A stretch of DNA of 64,000 nt from Hyphomicrobiales bacterium (GCA_900469345.1 UBWZ01000002.1:836834-900833); one strand, 5' to 3'. Positions 1 to 8,760 are shown, numbered from the stretch's first letter. Numbers and translations are program-made. Notes: generated from the letters alone by a model not told the origin.

Positions 1-405
1 ACGCACTTCCCGGTCGATTACGCACTGCGATTCGATGAAGACGCTGCGAAGCGCAAGCTTCAGCCGTTCGTCGGAGGCCGATTTCAGCACATAGCCATAG
101 GTCGCCCCTTCCGGCACGATCCGCGCCACGCCGCGCACATAGGCCTCGTCCGAATAGTTCGACCAGAACAGGATTTTGGTATCCGGCCGCTCGCGCCAGA
201 TGGTGCGCGCCGCTTCGATGCCGTTGCGCTCGCTCATCTGCAGGTCCATGACCACGTGCTCGCTGCGCGCCTTGCGCGCCTGAACCTCACCGGATGAGCC
301 GTTGTCGGCCTCGATCACATCGTCGCATTCCGGCAGGGCGGCCCGGACCGCCTCGTGCAGATAGGAACGGTGCAGGGGATCGTCTTCCACGATCAACACT
401 TTCAT
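1..405 (-). CDS. Response regulator, N-terminal receiver part (runs off window)
   Basis: Leftward gene whose start (ATG, complement of 403-405) is inside the window and whose 3' end lies beyond base 1; 135 codons are visible. The translation begins MKVLIVEDDP and has the receiver-domain landmarks: acidic pair D8/D9, phospho-acceptor D54 in VVMDLQM and K108 in YVLKSA. The partner kinase upstream is of the NarX/DegS (HisKA_3) type, so a C-terminal LuxR/NarL-type DNA-binding domain is expected, but it is off the window. It begins 10 bp after the kinase stop, so the two form an operon. By its position opposite a sugar ABC operon it probably controls that operon; this is inference. Confidence 0.85.
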   Translation of the reverse strand, partial: MKVLIVEDDPLHRSYLHEAVRAALPECDDVIEADNGSSGEVQARKARSEHVVMDLQMSERNGIEAARTIWRERPDTKILFWSNYSDEAYVRGVARIVPEGATYGYVLKSASDERLKLALRSVFIESQCVIDREVR

Positions 406-415
406 GGCAACACTT

Positions 416-1672
416 TCATGGCTGGCCCCCCGCCCTCGACGTCAGGTCCCGGGTCATGCCGAGCCGTACCGTCGTGCCGGTACCGCCGGAGCCGCGGCTG
501 ATTTCCAGCCGCGCCGAGATGAGGCGTGCCCGGGTCTTCATATTGTCGATGCCGTGGCCGTTGCGATCGCTCTCCGCAACCGGTCCAGGCGCGGGTACGC
601 CGCAGCCGTCGTCGATCACCTCGATCGACAGCTGCCCCTGCTCCGCCTGCCGGATGCGCACCAGGATGGTGTCCGGCTGGCCGTGCCGGATGGCGTTGTT
701 GACCGCCTCCTGCACGATCCGGAACAGCGAGATCGCCACCGTCTGGTCGATCCCGACAAGCAGGCCGTCGCTGTTGTCAGTGACTTCCCATGAAATCGGC
801 TGGCCGCTTTCCCGCACCGACCGGTCGAGATGGTTCTCGATCGCCTCGGCTACGCCGAAAAGCTGCAGCACGGTCGGCTTTGCCTCCTCGATGATCTGGC
901 GAAGGTCGTGCATGCATTGCTGCAGCGTCCGGCACAGCGGCTCGAGCACATCGGCATGCATGTCGGGCTGCGCTGCAAGTCGCTCCATCCGGCGCGAAAG
1001 CCGTGTCAGATCCGCCAGCGTCTGGTCGTGGAGATCCATGCCGATCCGTTGGCGCTCCGCTTCCAGCGCCTCCGTCAGCTTCAGGGCCCCGAGCCTCAGC
1101 CCTTCCTCCCGCGCCCGCGCCTCGGTCTCGACAACGGCCGAGCGCTTGGCCTGTTCGGCCGCCCGCAGCGCAAAGAAATAGGGCGCCAGCAGGTCGGCGA
1201 TGGAGCGGGCGCATTCCACGTCCTCCATCGTGTAGGTACCCCGCTCATGGCTGGAACAACTGAGTGCACCGATGATATTGCCCTGGACCTTCAGCGGCAC
1301 ATGCAGACGGCTGCGCAGCGACAGATCGATGATCGGCCGCGAGAACGCGCCGTCGAAATGAAAGCGAGGATCTGCGCAGGCATCGTCCGACAGCAGGAAA
1401 TCGACGTCGCCGGCCAGCAGCGTCCGGATCGGACTGCCGGTCAGAAGCGCCGGCGGCTGCTTGCTCCAGGCCGTATCGAGCCCGCTCTCGTAGGCGATGT
1501 GGTATTTCGCGTCGATCGTCTTGATGCAGACGTCCAGATGGTCATGCGGAATGATGTGGCTGATTTCCTGGGCGACCGCCTGGATGATGGCATGGAAATC
1601 CAGCTGCCCGGCCAGGAGTCGGGAAATCCCCAGATAACGGTCGAACAGCGAATGTCGTGCCCGGTTGAGCAT
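416..1672 (-). CDS. GAF-domain sensor histidine kinase (NarX/DegS-type, HisKA_3)
   Basis: Cytosolic kinase of about 418 residues with no membrane segment. A GAF-like sensor region covers roughly residues 20-180, followed by a coiled linker, a HisKA_3 dimerisation segment with the phospho-acceptor histidine near residue 215 (RIGMDLHDQTL), and a HATPase_c domain with an N-box (EAVNNAIRHG) and glycine boxes (DDGCGVP, GHGIDNM). The frame stays open to an ATG at 1720, but the ATG at 1672 is preceded by a strong GGGAGGAGG ribosome site about 6 nt away, so I chose 1672. It is co-transcribed with the downstream response regulator and divergent from a sugar ABC importer. The ligand cannot be told from the sequence. 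Confidence 0.85.
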   Translation of the reverse strand: MLNRARHSLFDRYLGISRLLAGQLDFHAIIQAVAQEISHIIPHDHLDVCIKTIDAKYHIAYESGLDTAWSKQPPALLTGSPIRTLLAGDVDFLLSDDACADPRFHFDGAFSRPIIDLSLRSRLHVPLKVQGNIIGALSCSSHERGTYTMEDVECARSIADLLAPYFFALRAAEQAKRSAVVETEARAREEGLRLGALKLTEALEAERQRIGMDLHDQTLADLTRLSRRMERLAAQPDMHADVLEPLCRTLQQCMHDLRQIIEEAKPTVLQLFGVAEAIENHLDRSVRESGQPISWEVTDNSDGLLVGIDQTVAISLFRIVQEAVNNAIRHGQPDTILVRIRQAEQGQLSIEVIDDGCGVPAPGPVAESDRNGHGIDNMKTRARLISARLEISRGSGGTGTTVRLGMTRDLTSRAGGQP

Positions 1673-1774
1673 GCGCGGCCTCCTCCCAGAGCCTTCTCCA
1701 TAAAGCGCCGCCGGCGCCATTTTGTCTTGCGGGATCCCGCAGATTTTGCGCGGCCCTCCGCACGAGCCTTGCTT

Positions 1775-1801
1775 GAAAGTGCCTATACAACAAGCGCTTT
1801 C
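1775..1801. promoter_or_regulatory. Inverted repeat between divergent kinase and ABC operon
   Basis: GAAAGTGC (1775-1782) and GCGCTTTC (1794-1801) form 8-base arms with one mismatch and an 11-nt spacer. They sit in the 236-bp region between the divergent kinase and importer starts. A dimeric regulator site is plausible, for example for the neighbouring response regulator. No protein can be assigned from sequence. Confidence 0.35.
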
Positions 1802-1908
1802 TACCCCATGCTCCGTCTACTGGGCAAAACTGGCTCAGGGCAATCTATCATCTCCGATTGACCGTTGAGGAGCGGCGGAGGGTAGCAGGGAGCTTTTGGG
1901 AGGAAATC

Positions 1909-2925
1909 ATGACCATCAGAAAGATGCTTTTGGCATCCGTCGCCGTCGCATGCGCGATCGGCCCGGCAACTGCCTTCGCCGACACCGCGACGAAGAAGAT
2001 CGCCCTGTCGAACAACTACGCAGGCAACTCCTGGCGTCAGGCCATGCTGACGAGCTGGGACAAGATCACCAAGGAAGCGGTGACGAAGGGTGTGGTCGCA
2101 GCAGCCGATCCCTTCACCACCGCGGAAAACCAGGCGACCGAACAGGCCGCCCAGATCCAGAACATGATCCTGCAGGGCTATGACGCGATCGTCGTCAACG
2201 CCGCTTCGCCGACCGCGCTCAACGGCGCGATCAAGGAAGCCTGCGATGCAGGCATTACCGTCGTCTCGTTCGACGGCATCGTCACCGAGCCCTGCGCCTG
2301 GCGGATCGCCGTCGACTTCAAGGCGATGGGCGAGAGCCAGGTCGATTATCTCGCCAAGAAGCTGCCCAAGGGCGGCAACCTCCTTGAAATCCGGGGCTTG
2401 GCCGGCGTCTCCGTCGACGACCAGATCCATGCCGGCATCGAGGCGGGCGTCAAGAAAAACACCCAGTTCAAGGTCGTCGGCTCGGTCAACGGCGACTGGG
2501 CGCAGGATGTCGCGCAGCGGGCTGTCGCGGGCATCTTGCCGAGCCTGCCCGAGATCGCTGCCGTCGTCACCCAGGGCGGTGACGGCTACGGTGCGGCCCA
2601 GGCCTTTGCCGCGGCCAAGCGGCCGACGCCGACCATCGTCATGGGCAACCGCGAGGACGAACTCGTCTGGTGGAAGCAGCAGAAGGACAAGGACAAATAC
2701 GAGACCATGTCGGTCTCCATCGCCCCCGGCGTCTCGACGCTGGCCTTCTGGGTCGCGCAGCAGATCCTCGACGGCAAAGAGGTCAAGAAGGATCTCGTCG
2801 TGCCCTTCCTGCGCATCGACCAGGACAATCTGGAAGCCAATCTCGCCAACACCCAGAAGGGTGGCGTGGCCAATGTCGAATACTCGCTGGAAGACGCCCA
2901 GAAAGTCATCGCCTCGGCCAAGTAA
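1909..2925 (+). CDS. Sugar ABC transporter, periplasmic substrate-binding protein
   Basis: A 338-residue exported protein starting at the ATG at 1909, directly after GGGAGGAAATC; an upstream in-frame ATG at 1858 lacks such a site. Residues 1-24 form a Sec signal peptide (MTIRKMLLAS... ending AFA before DTA). The mature part has the periplasmic-binding-protein type I fold of the ribose/xylose group (Peripla_BP_4), with KIALSNNYAGNSWRQ, a VNAAS...GI segment and VVTQGGDGYGAAQAF. It is the first gene of an importer operon followed by an ATPase and two permeases. The family takes up monosaccharides or polyols; the actual substrate is not evident. Confidence 0.9.
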   Translation: MTIRKMLLASVAVACAIGPATAFADTATKKIALSNNYAGNSWRQAMLTSWDKITKEAVTKGVVAAADPFTTAENQATEQAAQIQNMILQGYDAIVVNAASPTALNGAIKEACDAGITVVSFDGIVTEPCAWRIAVDFKAMGESQVDYLAKKLPKGGNLLEIRGLAGVSVDDQIHAGIEAGVKKNTQFKVVGSVNGDWAQDVAQRAVAGILPSLPEIAAVVTQGGDGYGAAQAFAAAKRPTPTIVMGNREDELVWWKQQKDKDKYETMSVSIAPGVSTLAFWVAQQILDGKEVKKDLVVPFLRIDQDNLEANLANTQKGGVANVEYSLEDAQKVIASAK

Positions 2926-3017
2926 CGTCTCCTCCCTGAATGCCGGGTCACGGTCGAATGGCCGTGGCCCGGCACGATCTCCCGCCTGCGGCATCGCATC
3001 ACGGATCTGGACCGCGC

Positions 3018-4481
3018 ATGATCACTGCACATCAACGACAAGAGGTGGTTGCCGCGCGCGGCATCCGGGTAACCTTCGGTGCCGTGAAGGCGCTGGACGG
3101 AGCGGACCTCGTCATCCGGTCGGGCGAATGCCTCGGCCTGGTCGGGCATAACGGCGCCGGCAAATCCACCATCGTCAACGTCATCAATGGCGGGCTGACC
3201 CCGCATGAAGGCACCGTCACCTATGGCGGCAAGGATGCAACCCATGGAATCGCGACCGCCCGCGCCAACGGCGTGCGCTGCGTCTTTCAGGAACTGTCGC
3301 TCTGCCCGAACCTGACGGTCAGCGAAAACACCCGCATCATGCATGCCGGCTTGAAGGGCTGGGCCTGGCGCACGCGTGCCCTGAAGCTGGTTGAGGCGCA
3401 GCTCGCCGACGTGTTTCCCGGCCACGGCATCGATTGCGATAGCACGGTCGACGACCTGTCGATCGCCGAGCGCCAGATGGTCGAGATCGCCATCAGCTTT
3501 GCCGGTGCCAACGAACGCCCGAAACTGGTCATCCTGGACGAGCCGACCTCCTCGCTCGACGCAGGCCTTGCCGCCCAGCTCATGACCTATATCCGGCGCT
3601 TCGTCGCCGACGGCGGATCGGTGCTGCTCATCTCCCACATCCTGGGCGAGATCCTCTCCACGTCCGACCGCGTTGTCGTGATGAAGGACGGCCGCGTCGT
3701 TGCCGACCGTGCCGCTTCGGAATTCTCCACCCGCACGCTGGTGGAAGCCATGGGCAATGTGGTGCGCGAACAGGAACTGCATCATGGGCAGGACAAGCGC
3801 CTCGGCACTCCGATCCTCTCCATGCCGCCGCGCCGCGGGCGCGGCCTCGCGTTTGAAGCCTATCGCGGCGAGATCATCGGTTTTGCAGGGCTGGGAGGCC
3901 ACGGTCAGACGCAGGCTCTGCTCGACATCTACCTGTCGCGCAACAGCAACTGGTGGCCGGGCCGGAAGGAGGAACTCGCTTTCGTTGCCGGCGACCGTAG
4001 CCTCAACGGCACGTTTCCGCTCTGGAGCATCCTCAAGAACCTCAGCATCGCCTCGCTCGGCGGACTGTCCTCCCGCAGTCTCGTCGACCGCAGCCGCGAG
4101 GCAGGCCTTGGCGAGACCTGGAAGAAGAGGATCGAGATCCGCACTCCCGATATGGACAACCGCATCCTGTCCCTGTCCGGCGGCAACCAGCAGAAGGTCC
4201 TGTTCGCCCGCGCTTTGGCGACGGCGGCAAGGACCGTCCTGATGGACGACCCCATGCGCGGCGTCGATGTCGGCACCAAGCAGGAGGTTTACGATATCCT
4301 GCGCAGCGAAGCGGCGGCCGGGCGAACCTTCGTCTGGTACTCCACCGAAATGGACGAGATCCGCCTCTGCGACCGGGTCTACGTCTTTCGCGAAGGCGCC
4401 ATCGTCGCCGAACTCGTCGGCGACCAGATCACCGAACAGAACGTGCTCGCTTCCTCGTTTACCGCGGGAGAAGCCGCATGA
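3018..4481 (+). CDS. Sugar ABC transporter ATP-binding protein (RbsA/XylG type, two NBDs)
   Basis: A 487-residue protein taken from the ATG at 3018 (MITAHQRQ); an in-frame ATG at 2940 would add a tail unlike the family. The first nucleotide-binding domain has an intact Walker A (GHNGAGKS, residues 43-50), the signature-region sequence LSIAERQMVEIA and Walker B LVILDEPTSSLD. The second has the usual degenerate Walker A of RbsA-type proteins (GFAGLGGHGQTQ), a proper signature LSGGNQQKVLFARAL and TVLMDDPMRGVD. This double-domain arrangement is typical of CUT2 importers. Its stop overlaps the next start as ATGA, so it is translationally coupled to the first permease. Confidence 0.92.
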   Translation: MITAHQRQEVVAARGIRVTFGAVKALDGADLVIRSGECLGLVGHNGAGKSTIVNVINGGLTPHEGTVTYGGKDATHGIATARANGVRCVFQELSLCPNLTVSENTRIMHAGLKGWAWRTRALKLVEAQLADVFPGHGIDCDSTVDDLSIAERQMVEIAISFAGANERPKLVILDEPTSSLDAGLAAQLMTYIRRFVADGGSVLLISHILGEILSTSDRVVVMKDGRVVADRAASEFSTRTLVEAMGNVVREQELHHGQDKRLGTPILSMPPRRGRGLAFEAYRGEIIGFAGLGGHGQTQALLDIYLSRNSNWWPGRKEELAFVAGDRSLNGTFPLWSILKNLSIASLGGLSSRSLVDRSREAGLGETWKKRIEIRTPDMDNRILSLSGGNQQKVLFARALATAARTVLMDDPMRGVDVGTKQEVYDILRSEAAAGRTFVWYSTEMDEIRLCDRVYVFREGAIVAELVGDQITEQNVLASSFTAGEAA

Positions 4482-5419
4482 AGCTGTCCTCCGCCACGGT
4501 CCGGCTGATCATTCCAGCCGCATCGCTTGCCCTGCTTCTGGTCGCTGTCTTCTACATGCAGCCGCGCGCCATGAGCTACACCGGCCTCAACCTCCTCTTC
4601 AACCTTGCCGTTCCGATCGCCTTGGCGACGATCGCGCAGATGCTGATTATGGCCGTCAACGACCTCGACTTGTCGATGGGCACCTTCGTCAGTTTCTGTG
4701 CCTGCGTCGCGGCGACCTTCCTGCAGACATCGCCGGCTATCGGCATCCTGATCTTTCTCGGAGCGATCGCGGTCTATGCGGCGATCGGCGTCGTCATCCA
4801 TGTCCGCGAGCTTCCCTCCATCGTGGTGACGCTCGGCATGAGCTTCGTCTGGGGCGGGCTCGCGGTGCTGTTGCTGCCTTCGCCGGGCGGCGTCGCACCG
4901 GGCTGGGTGCGCTGGCTGATGACCGCCAAGCCGCCCGTGGTCCCCGTTGCCATCGTCGCCAGCATCCTGATCGCCGCTATTACCCACTTCGTCGTCATGC
5001 GCTCGTCCTTCGGCGTGGCGATCCGTGGCGTCGGCGGCAATCACCGCTCGGTCGAACGCGCCGGCTGGTCGGTCATCCGCCTGCGCGCCGCCACCTACGC
5101 GCTGGCGGGCGTCTTCGCCGTCCTCTCCGGGGTTGCGCTCGTCGGCCTTACCACTTCCGCCGATGCCAACATCGCGTTGCGCTACACGCTGCTATCGATC
5201 GCCGGGGTCATCCTCGGCGGCGGCGAGTTCGTCGGCGGCAAGGTGTCGCCGATCGGCGCGGTTATAGGGGCGCTGACGCTGACGCTCGCCGGGTCCTTCC
5301 TGTCCTTCATGCGGATCTCGCCGGACTGGCAGATCGGCGCTCAGGGCGCCATCCTCGTGGTCGTGCTGGCGCTCCGCCTCGCGCTGAACCGCCTTGAAAC
5401 GCGGGAGAAGACCCGATGA
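4478..5419 (+). CDS. Sugar ABC transporter permease (RbsC type), first of two
   Basis: A 313-residue, very hydrophobic inner-membrane protein with 8-10 predicted helices. It matches the BPD_transp_2 (RbsC/XylH) family, including LDLSMGTFVSF and the coupling region VAIRGVGGNHRSVERAG before the last helices. It overlaps the ATPase stop (ATGA) and in turn overlaps the next permease start (ATGA), so four genes form one tight operon. Two permease genes suggest a heterodimeric channel. Confidence 0.9.
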   Translation: MKLSSATVRLIIPAASLALLLVAVFYMQPRAMSYTGLNLLFNLAVPIALATIAQMLIMAVNDLDLSMGTFVSFCACVAATFLQTSPAIGILIFLGAIAVYAAIGVVIHVRELPSIVVTLGMSFVWGGLAVLLLPSPGGVAPGWVRWLMTAKPPVVPVAIVASILIAAITHFVVMRSSFGVAIRGVGGNHRSVERAGWSVIRLRAATYALAGVFAVLSGVALVGLTTSADANIALRYTLLSIAGVILGGGEFVGGKVSPIGAVIGALTLTLAGSFLSFMRISPDWQIGAQGAILVVVLALRLALNRLETREKTR

Positions 5420-6363
5420 ACGCCTCACGACTCCTGCTTGCAAAGCCGTGGATCTGGTCGTTTGCCGCGACCGCCATCGTCTGGCTCGTCACGATCCTCT
5501 TCACCGGCGGAGCAAGCAGCCTCGGCCTAAGCCAGGCCGCGCTGACATTCGCCGCCTTCTCCGTCATCGTCGGCATCGGCCAGATGTTCGTCATCACACT
5601 CGGTCCGGGCAATATCGATCTGTCCGTACCCTCCACCATGACGCTGTCGGGTACGCTCGCGCTGAAGCTGATGGACGTGCAGGACGGCATGATCCTGTTC
5701 GGCCTTGCCCTCTCCGTGCTGATCGGCTTTCTGGTCGGCATCGGCAACTACGCGCTGATCAAGCTCCTGCGCATTCCGCCGATCATCGCAACGCTCTCCA
5801 TGAGCTTCGTCGTCCAGTCCACGGCCATCTGGTCGAACCGCGGCCTGCGCATCAAGCCGCCGCAAAGCCTGGCCGAATTCACCACCTCCAGCCTCGGGGG
5901 CATTCCAAATATCGCGCTCGTTGCGCTGGCACTGTCGCTGATCGCCTGGGTGCTTCTCGAGAAATCCATTTACGGCCGCTGGATCTCGGCGATCGGCCAG
6001 AGCACCTTTGCGGCACGCATGACCGGCATTCCGGTCGATGGCACACGCTTCGTCACCTACATCCTGTGCGCGGTGCTCGCCTCGGTTGCCGGATACCTGC
6101 TGGCGAGCTTTTCCGGCGGCGCCGCACTTAACATGGGGGCGGAATATCTTCTCATGTCGATCGCGGTCGTGGTCATCGGCGGCACGGCGGTGGCCGGCGG
6201 CAATTCCAACATCCCGGGCATCTGGGGCGCCTCGCTCTTCATGTTCCTGGTCGTCTCCATGCTCAACACCTATGGCTTCGGCGCCGGCTTCCGCCTCATC
6301 CTGACCGGCCTCATCATCATTGCTGTCATCCTGCTCGCGGGCGGCCGGCAATCCGCGCGCTAA
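5416..6363 (+). CDS. Sugar ABC transporter permease (RbsC type), second of two
   Basis: A 315-residue multi-span membrane protein of the same family as the preceding permease, with IDLSVPSTMTLSG, a coupling-loop sequence AIGQSTFAARMTGIPVDG and a glycine-rich run VVVIGGTAVAGGNSN in the second half. It starts at the ATGA overlap with the previous gene and presumably pairs with it as the second half of the channel. The SMP-30-like gene follows after 21 bp. Confidence 0.9.
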   Translation: MNASRLLLAKPWIWSFAATAIVWLVTILFTGGASSLGLSQAALTFAAFSVIVGIGQMFVITLGPGNIDLSVPSTMTLSGTLALKLMDVQDGMILFGLALSVLIGFLVGIGNYALIKLLRIPPIIATLSMSFVVQSTAIWSNRGLRIKPPQSLAEFTTSSLGGIPNIALVALALSLIAWVLLEKSIYGRWISAIGQSTFAARMTGIPVDGTRFVTYILCAVLASVAGYLLASFSGGAALNMGAEYLLMSIAVVVIGGTAVAGGNSNIPGIWGASLFMFLVVSMLNTYGFGAGFRLILTGLIIIAVILLAGGRQSAR

Positions 6364-6384
6364 CGAACAATCCGGACGCACCCC

Positions 6385-7299
6385 ATGCCGCAGACCGCTT
6401 CAATCTTCGAAATTCACGACGACCGCTTCCGGCACCTGATCGTCGGCAGCGCCGGTCTCGACGAACTCTACGGCGAGTGCCGATGGGCCGAAGGTCCGGT
6501 CTGGTTCGCCGACCTCAACTGCCTGGTCTGGAGCGACATCCCCAACCAGCGCATGCTGCGCTGGGCGGATGGGACGGTGTCCGTCTTCCGGGAGCCGTCC
6601 AATTTCGTCAACGGCAATACCCGCGACCGGCAAGGCCGCCTCGTCTCCTGCGAGCACGGCGGGCGGCGCGTAACCCGGACGGAGATCGATGGCTCGATCA
6701 CGGTCCTTGCCGACAGTTACGAGGGAAAAAAGCTGAATTCACCGAACGATGTCGTGGTTCGGTCAGACGGCAGCGTCTGGTTCACCGACCCCACCTACGG
6801 CATCAAGTCCGATTATGAAGGCTACCGGGCCGAACCGGAACAGGCGACACGCAACGTCTACCGCCTCGACCCGCAGACAGGCGTTCTTGCAGCCGTGGTC
6901 ACCGATTTCGGACAGCCCAACGGGCTCGCCTTCTCCCCGGACGAAACCAAGCTCTACGTCGCCGACAGCGCCTCCAGCCACGACATCTCCGCGCCCCGTC
7001 ACATCCGCGTCTTCGATATCATCGAGGGAACCAGGCTTTCGGCCGGCCGCGAGTTCTGCAGCTTGGATAACGGGCTTCCGGATGGGTTTCGGGTCGACAT
7101 TGCCGGGAACATCTGGACGAGCGCCGGTGACGGGGTCCACTGCTTTGCGCCAGATGGCACACTTCTCGGCAAGATCCTGGTGCCGCAAACGGTGGCCAAC
7201 CTCACCTTCGGCGGCCCGCGCCGAAACCGCCTCTTCATCACCGCGACGAGATCGCTCTACTCGGTCTATCTCGCAACGACAGGCGCCGCTCTGGGCTGA
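6385..7299 (+). CDS. SMP-30/gluconolactonase/LRE family protein
   Basis: A 304-residue six-bladed beta-propeller lactonase. Family motifs visible are AEGPVWF with a metal-binding glutamate near residue 36, NGNTRDRQGRLVSCEHGGRR, NSPNDVVVRSDGSVWFTDP and PNGLAFSPDE. Members hydrolyse sugar lactones such as gluconolactone, following sugar oxidation. It ends the ABC importer operon, so it may act on the imported sugar after periplasmic or cytosolic oxidation. There is no signal peptide, so it is probably cytosolic. Substrate unknown. Confidence 0.85.
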   Translation: MPQTASIFEIHDDRFRHLIVGSAGLDELYGECRWAEGPVWFADLNCLVWSDIPNQRMLRWADGTVSVFREPSNFVNGNTRDRQGRLVSCEHGGRRVTRTEIDGSITVLADSYEGKKLNSPNDVVVRSDGSVWFTDPTYGIKSDYEGYRAEPEQATRNVYRLDPQTGVLAAVVTDFGQPNGLAFSPDETKLYVADSASSHDISAPRHIRVFDIIEGTRLSAGREFCSLDNGLPDGFRVDIAGNIWTSAGDGVHCFAPDGTLLGKILVPQTVANLTFGGPRRNRLFITATRSLYSVYLATTGAALG

Positions 7300-7379
7300 G
7301 CAGCGCCTGCACTAGGAGTATCGCTAAAAGGTAGCAGCGGAAGGTATCACGTCCGGTCGGACCATGTGACGAGCAATTG

Positions 7380-7664
7380 TCAGTGAACGGTCGTCGCGGC
7401 AGATTTCCTGCTCCGCATCCTGAACTGCTCGATCATCACCATGCCCTGCTGCAGCAGAAGCTCTGCTGCCATCAGCTCGCGATGCGACAGCTCTTCAGTA
7501 CTGGAACGGATCATGCGGGCCAAGCTGTGGGAGTTTGACGCAAAACTCTCGTCCCCGTTCTCACGGGCCTCCTCTGCGCTGAGGTCGAGGGTATCTGCAA
7601 CCGCCGCCAAGAGCTCACGGCGTTCGCGCACGGACATTTCTCCGATGGTTTTCGGCTCTGTCAT
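7380..7664 (-). CDS. Hypothetical small hydrophilic protein
   Basis: A 94-residue leftward ORF starting MTEPKTIGEM; the frame extends to an ATG at 7724 but that start lies in low-quality upstream sequence. The ribosome site is weak (GAG seven to nine bases upstream within an A-run). The product is charged, predicted mostly helical (SVRERRELLAAVADTLDLSAEEA), with no signal or membrane segment. I do not recognise the family. It lies in a group of four small proteins between the ABC operon and a drug exporter. Confidence 0.55.
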   Translation of the reverse strand: MTEPKTIGEMSVRERRELLAAVADTLDLSAEEARENGDESFASNSHSLARMIRSSTEELSHRELMAAELLLQQGMVMIEQFRMRSRKSAATTVH

Positions 7665-7853
7665 TTTTTTCTCAAATGTTGGGAGTGCGCGTGAATGACG
7701 CGGCATCTCCAGGCGGGAGTTCACGCGGCATCCACCGGTGAAAAAATGAAAAGGCTAGTGCCGGGTTTTCCCCGGATAAGGCTGCCTGGACGCGAAAAGC
7801 GACAAAAAAGCGACGCGGCTGACCGCTGTGCCCGCTACGTCCGATTATAACGT

Positions 7854-8084
7854 TTACCGCGATCCGCGGAAACTGCCTTCATTCATTTCGGCCGGGTCGT
7901 ACGTCAGAGGGTTATCGTCCTCGGGTGCATTGGTTCCCGGCGGCAACTTGTGAACGGTCGCATCTTCCGATCCCGTCACGACGGTCGGTTTGGCACTTGC
8001 GACACCCGAAGCTTTCGGATCGGCTTCGGACTTTGCGAACTGGCCCTTGGCGTCCTGCTCAACGACGGATTTGGAATTTGTCAT
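7854..8084 (-). CDS. Hypothetical small hydrophilic protein, probably stress-induced
   Basis: A 76-residue polar, low-complexity protein (MTNSKSVVEQDAKGQF...), rich in Ala, Ser, Asp, Lys and Pro and probably disordered. The ATG at 8084 follows GGAGCCGAAA; the in-frame ATG at 8096 has no ribosome site, so 8084 is chosen. No family recognised. A candidate EcfG-type promoter (GGAAC-N16-GGTT on the minus strand, 8192-8216) lies about 110 nt upstream, which suggests general-stress control. Confidence 0.6.
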   Translation of the reverse strand: MTNSKSVVEQDAKGQFAKSEADPKASGVASAKPTVVTGSEDATVHKLPPGTNAPEDDNPLTYDPAEMNEGSFRGSR

Positions 8085-8189
8085 TTTCGGCTCCATTGGC
8101 TATCGGACACCAACCCGTCACGCCGGGCTTGGTTCCAGATCCACGCCAAACCATCGCGCGCAAAAAAGGTCCGACCAGTGTCCGTGGAC

Positions 8190-8216
8190 GGAACCTTCCG
8201 GCCGTCCAACAGTTCC
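8190..8216. promoter_or_regulatory. Candidate bidirectional EcfG-type promoter
   Basis: On the plus strand GGAAC (8190-8194), 16 nt, then AGTT (8211-8214). On the minus strand GGAAC (8216-8212), 16 nt, then GGTT (8195-8192). The alphaproteobacterial general-stress sigma factor EcfG recognises GGAAC-N16/17-cGTT. The interrupted palindrome lets one site read as a promoter in both directions, and divergent small genes begin at 8084 (minus) and 8325 (plus). The -10 elements are one base off consensus. Confidence 0.45.
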
Positions 8217-8324
8217 GCTCCATTCGCGGAAAGCTTCGTACGATCGGGACGAGGGTCAGACCCCTTTCTCGGGATTGGCCTGATCGAATTGGACTTGGCG
8301 TTTGCGCCCCGGCTCGTGAACAGG

Positions 8325-8555
8325 ATGGACGGTATGAAAGATATCCATGATTGGCTCGCCGAAAGGGTCGGCGAGGACTGGCTTGGAATTGGATCCGGTG
8401 ACCCGACGGAATTTGGCATGCTCGCGGGCGTGCTCCGTGCTGAAGCTGAAGCGGTCGGATATGGCGCCCAGCACCTCGAATCCGTTTGCAGTGGTGACAT
8501 CTCGGACTATCTGATGAAGCGCATGTCGCCGAACGCCTTTACGAGCCTTCACTGA
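8325..8555 (+). CDS. Hypothetical small acidic protein
   Basis: A 76-residue protein (MDGMKDIHDWLAERVGEDW...) with a compact, globular-looking sequence. An alternative start is the ATG at 8334, only three codons on; AGGATGG before it could serve either start. The longer in-frame extension back to 7950 is antisense to the neighbouring gene and is rejected. It is acidic, with no membrane segment and no family I can name. Its 3' end overlaps the convergent gene at 8539-8733 by 17 bp. The bidirectional EcfG-like site about 110 nt upstream may drive it. Confidence 0.6.
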   Translation: MDGMKDIHDWLAERVGEDWLGIGSGDPTEFGMLAGVLRAEAEAVGYGAQHLESVCSGDISDYLMKRMSPNAFTSLH

Positions 8556-8733
8556 CCGGATCTCGGTCTGTATCGCCGTTCTGGAACGTCCGGCGATTGC
8601 CATCGCCTTCCGGCAAATCGAAATCCTTGACCGGGCTTTCAACAATATCGCTGACGTCGGCAGCCGGACTGGCAACGTCATTCTCGTCGCGCTTCACCTG
8701 CGGCTTGGTGGTGTCTTTGCCCTGATCGGTCAT
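8539..8733 (-). CDS. Hypothetical small hydrophilic protein with EcfG-type promoter
   Basis: A 64-residue, strongly charged, probably disordered protein (MTDQGKDTTKPQVKRDEN...). The ATG at 8733 is preceded by CAGGAGC eight bases away; the longer frame to 8802 would include the promoter and is not used. A perfect GGAAC-N16-CGTT promoter (8785-8761, minus strand) ends 27 nt before the start, so this is probably a general-stress gene. Function unknown. Confidence 0.65.
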   Translation of the reverse strand: MTDQGKDTTKPQVKRDENDVASPAADVSDIVESPVKDFDLPEGDGNRRTFQNGDTDRDPVSEGS

Positions 8734-8760
8734 GTCTGCGCTCCTGAGGCCTGCAGCGTC

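Noticed and set aside
8081..8500. A 139-codon leftward frame ending as ATGA into the gene at 8084
   Set aside because: Its first half is antisense to the better-supported gene at 8325, with no internal start codon. The last part (FFARDGLAWIWNQARRDG) looks gene-like, so a decayed gene cannot be fully excluded.
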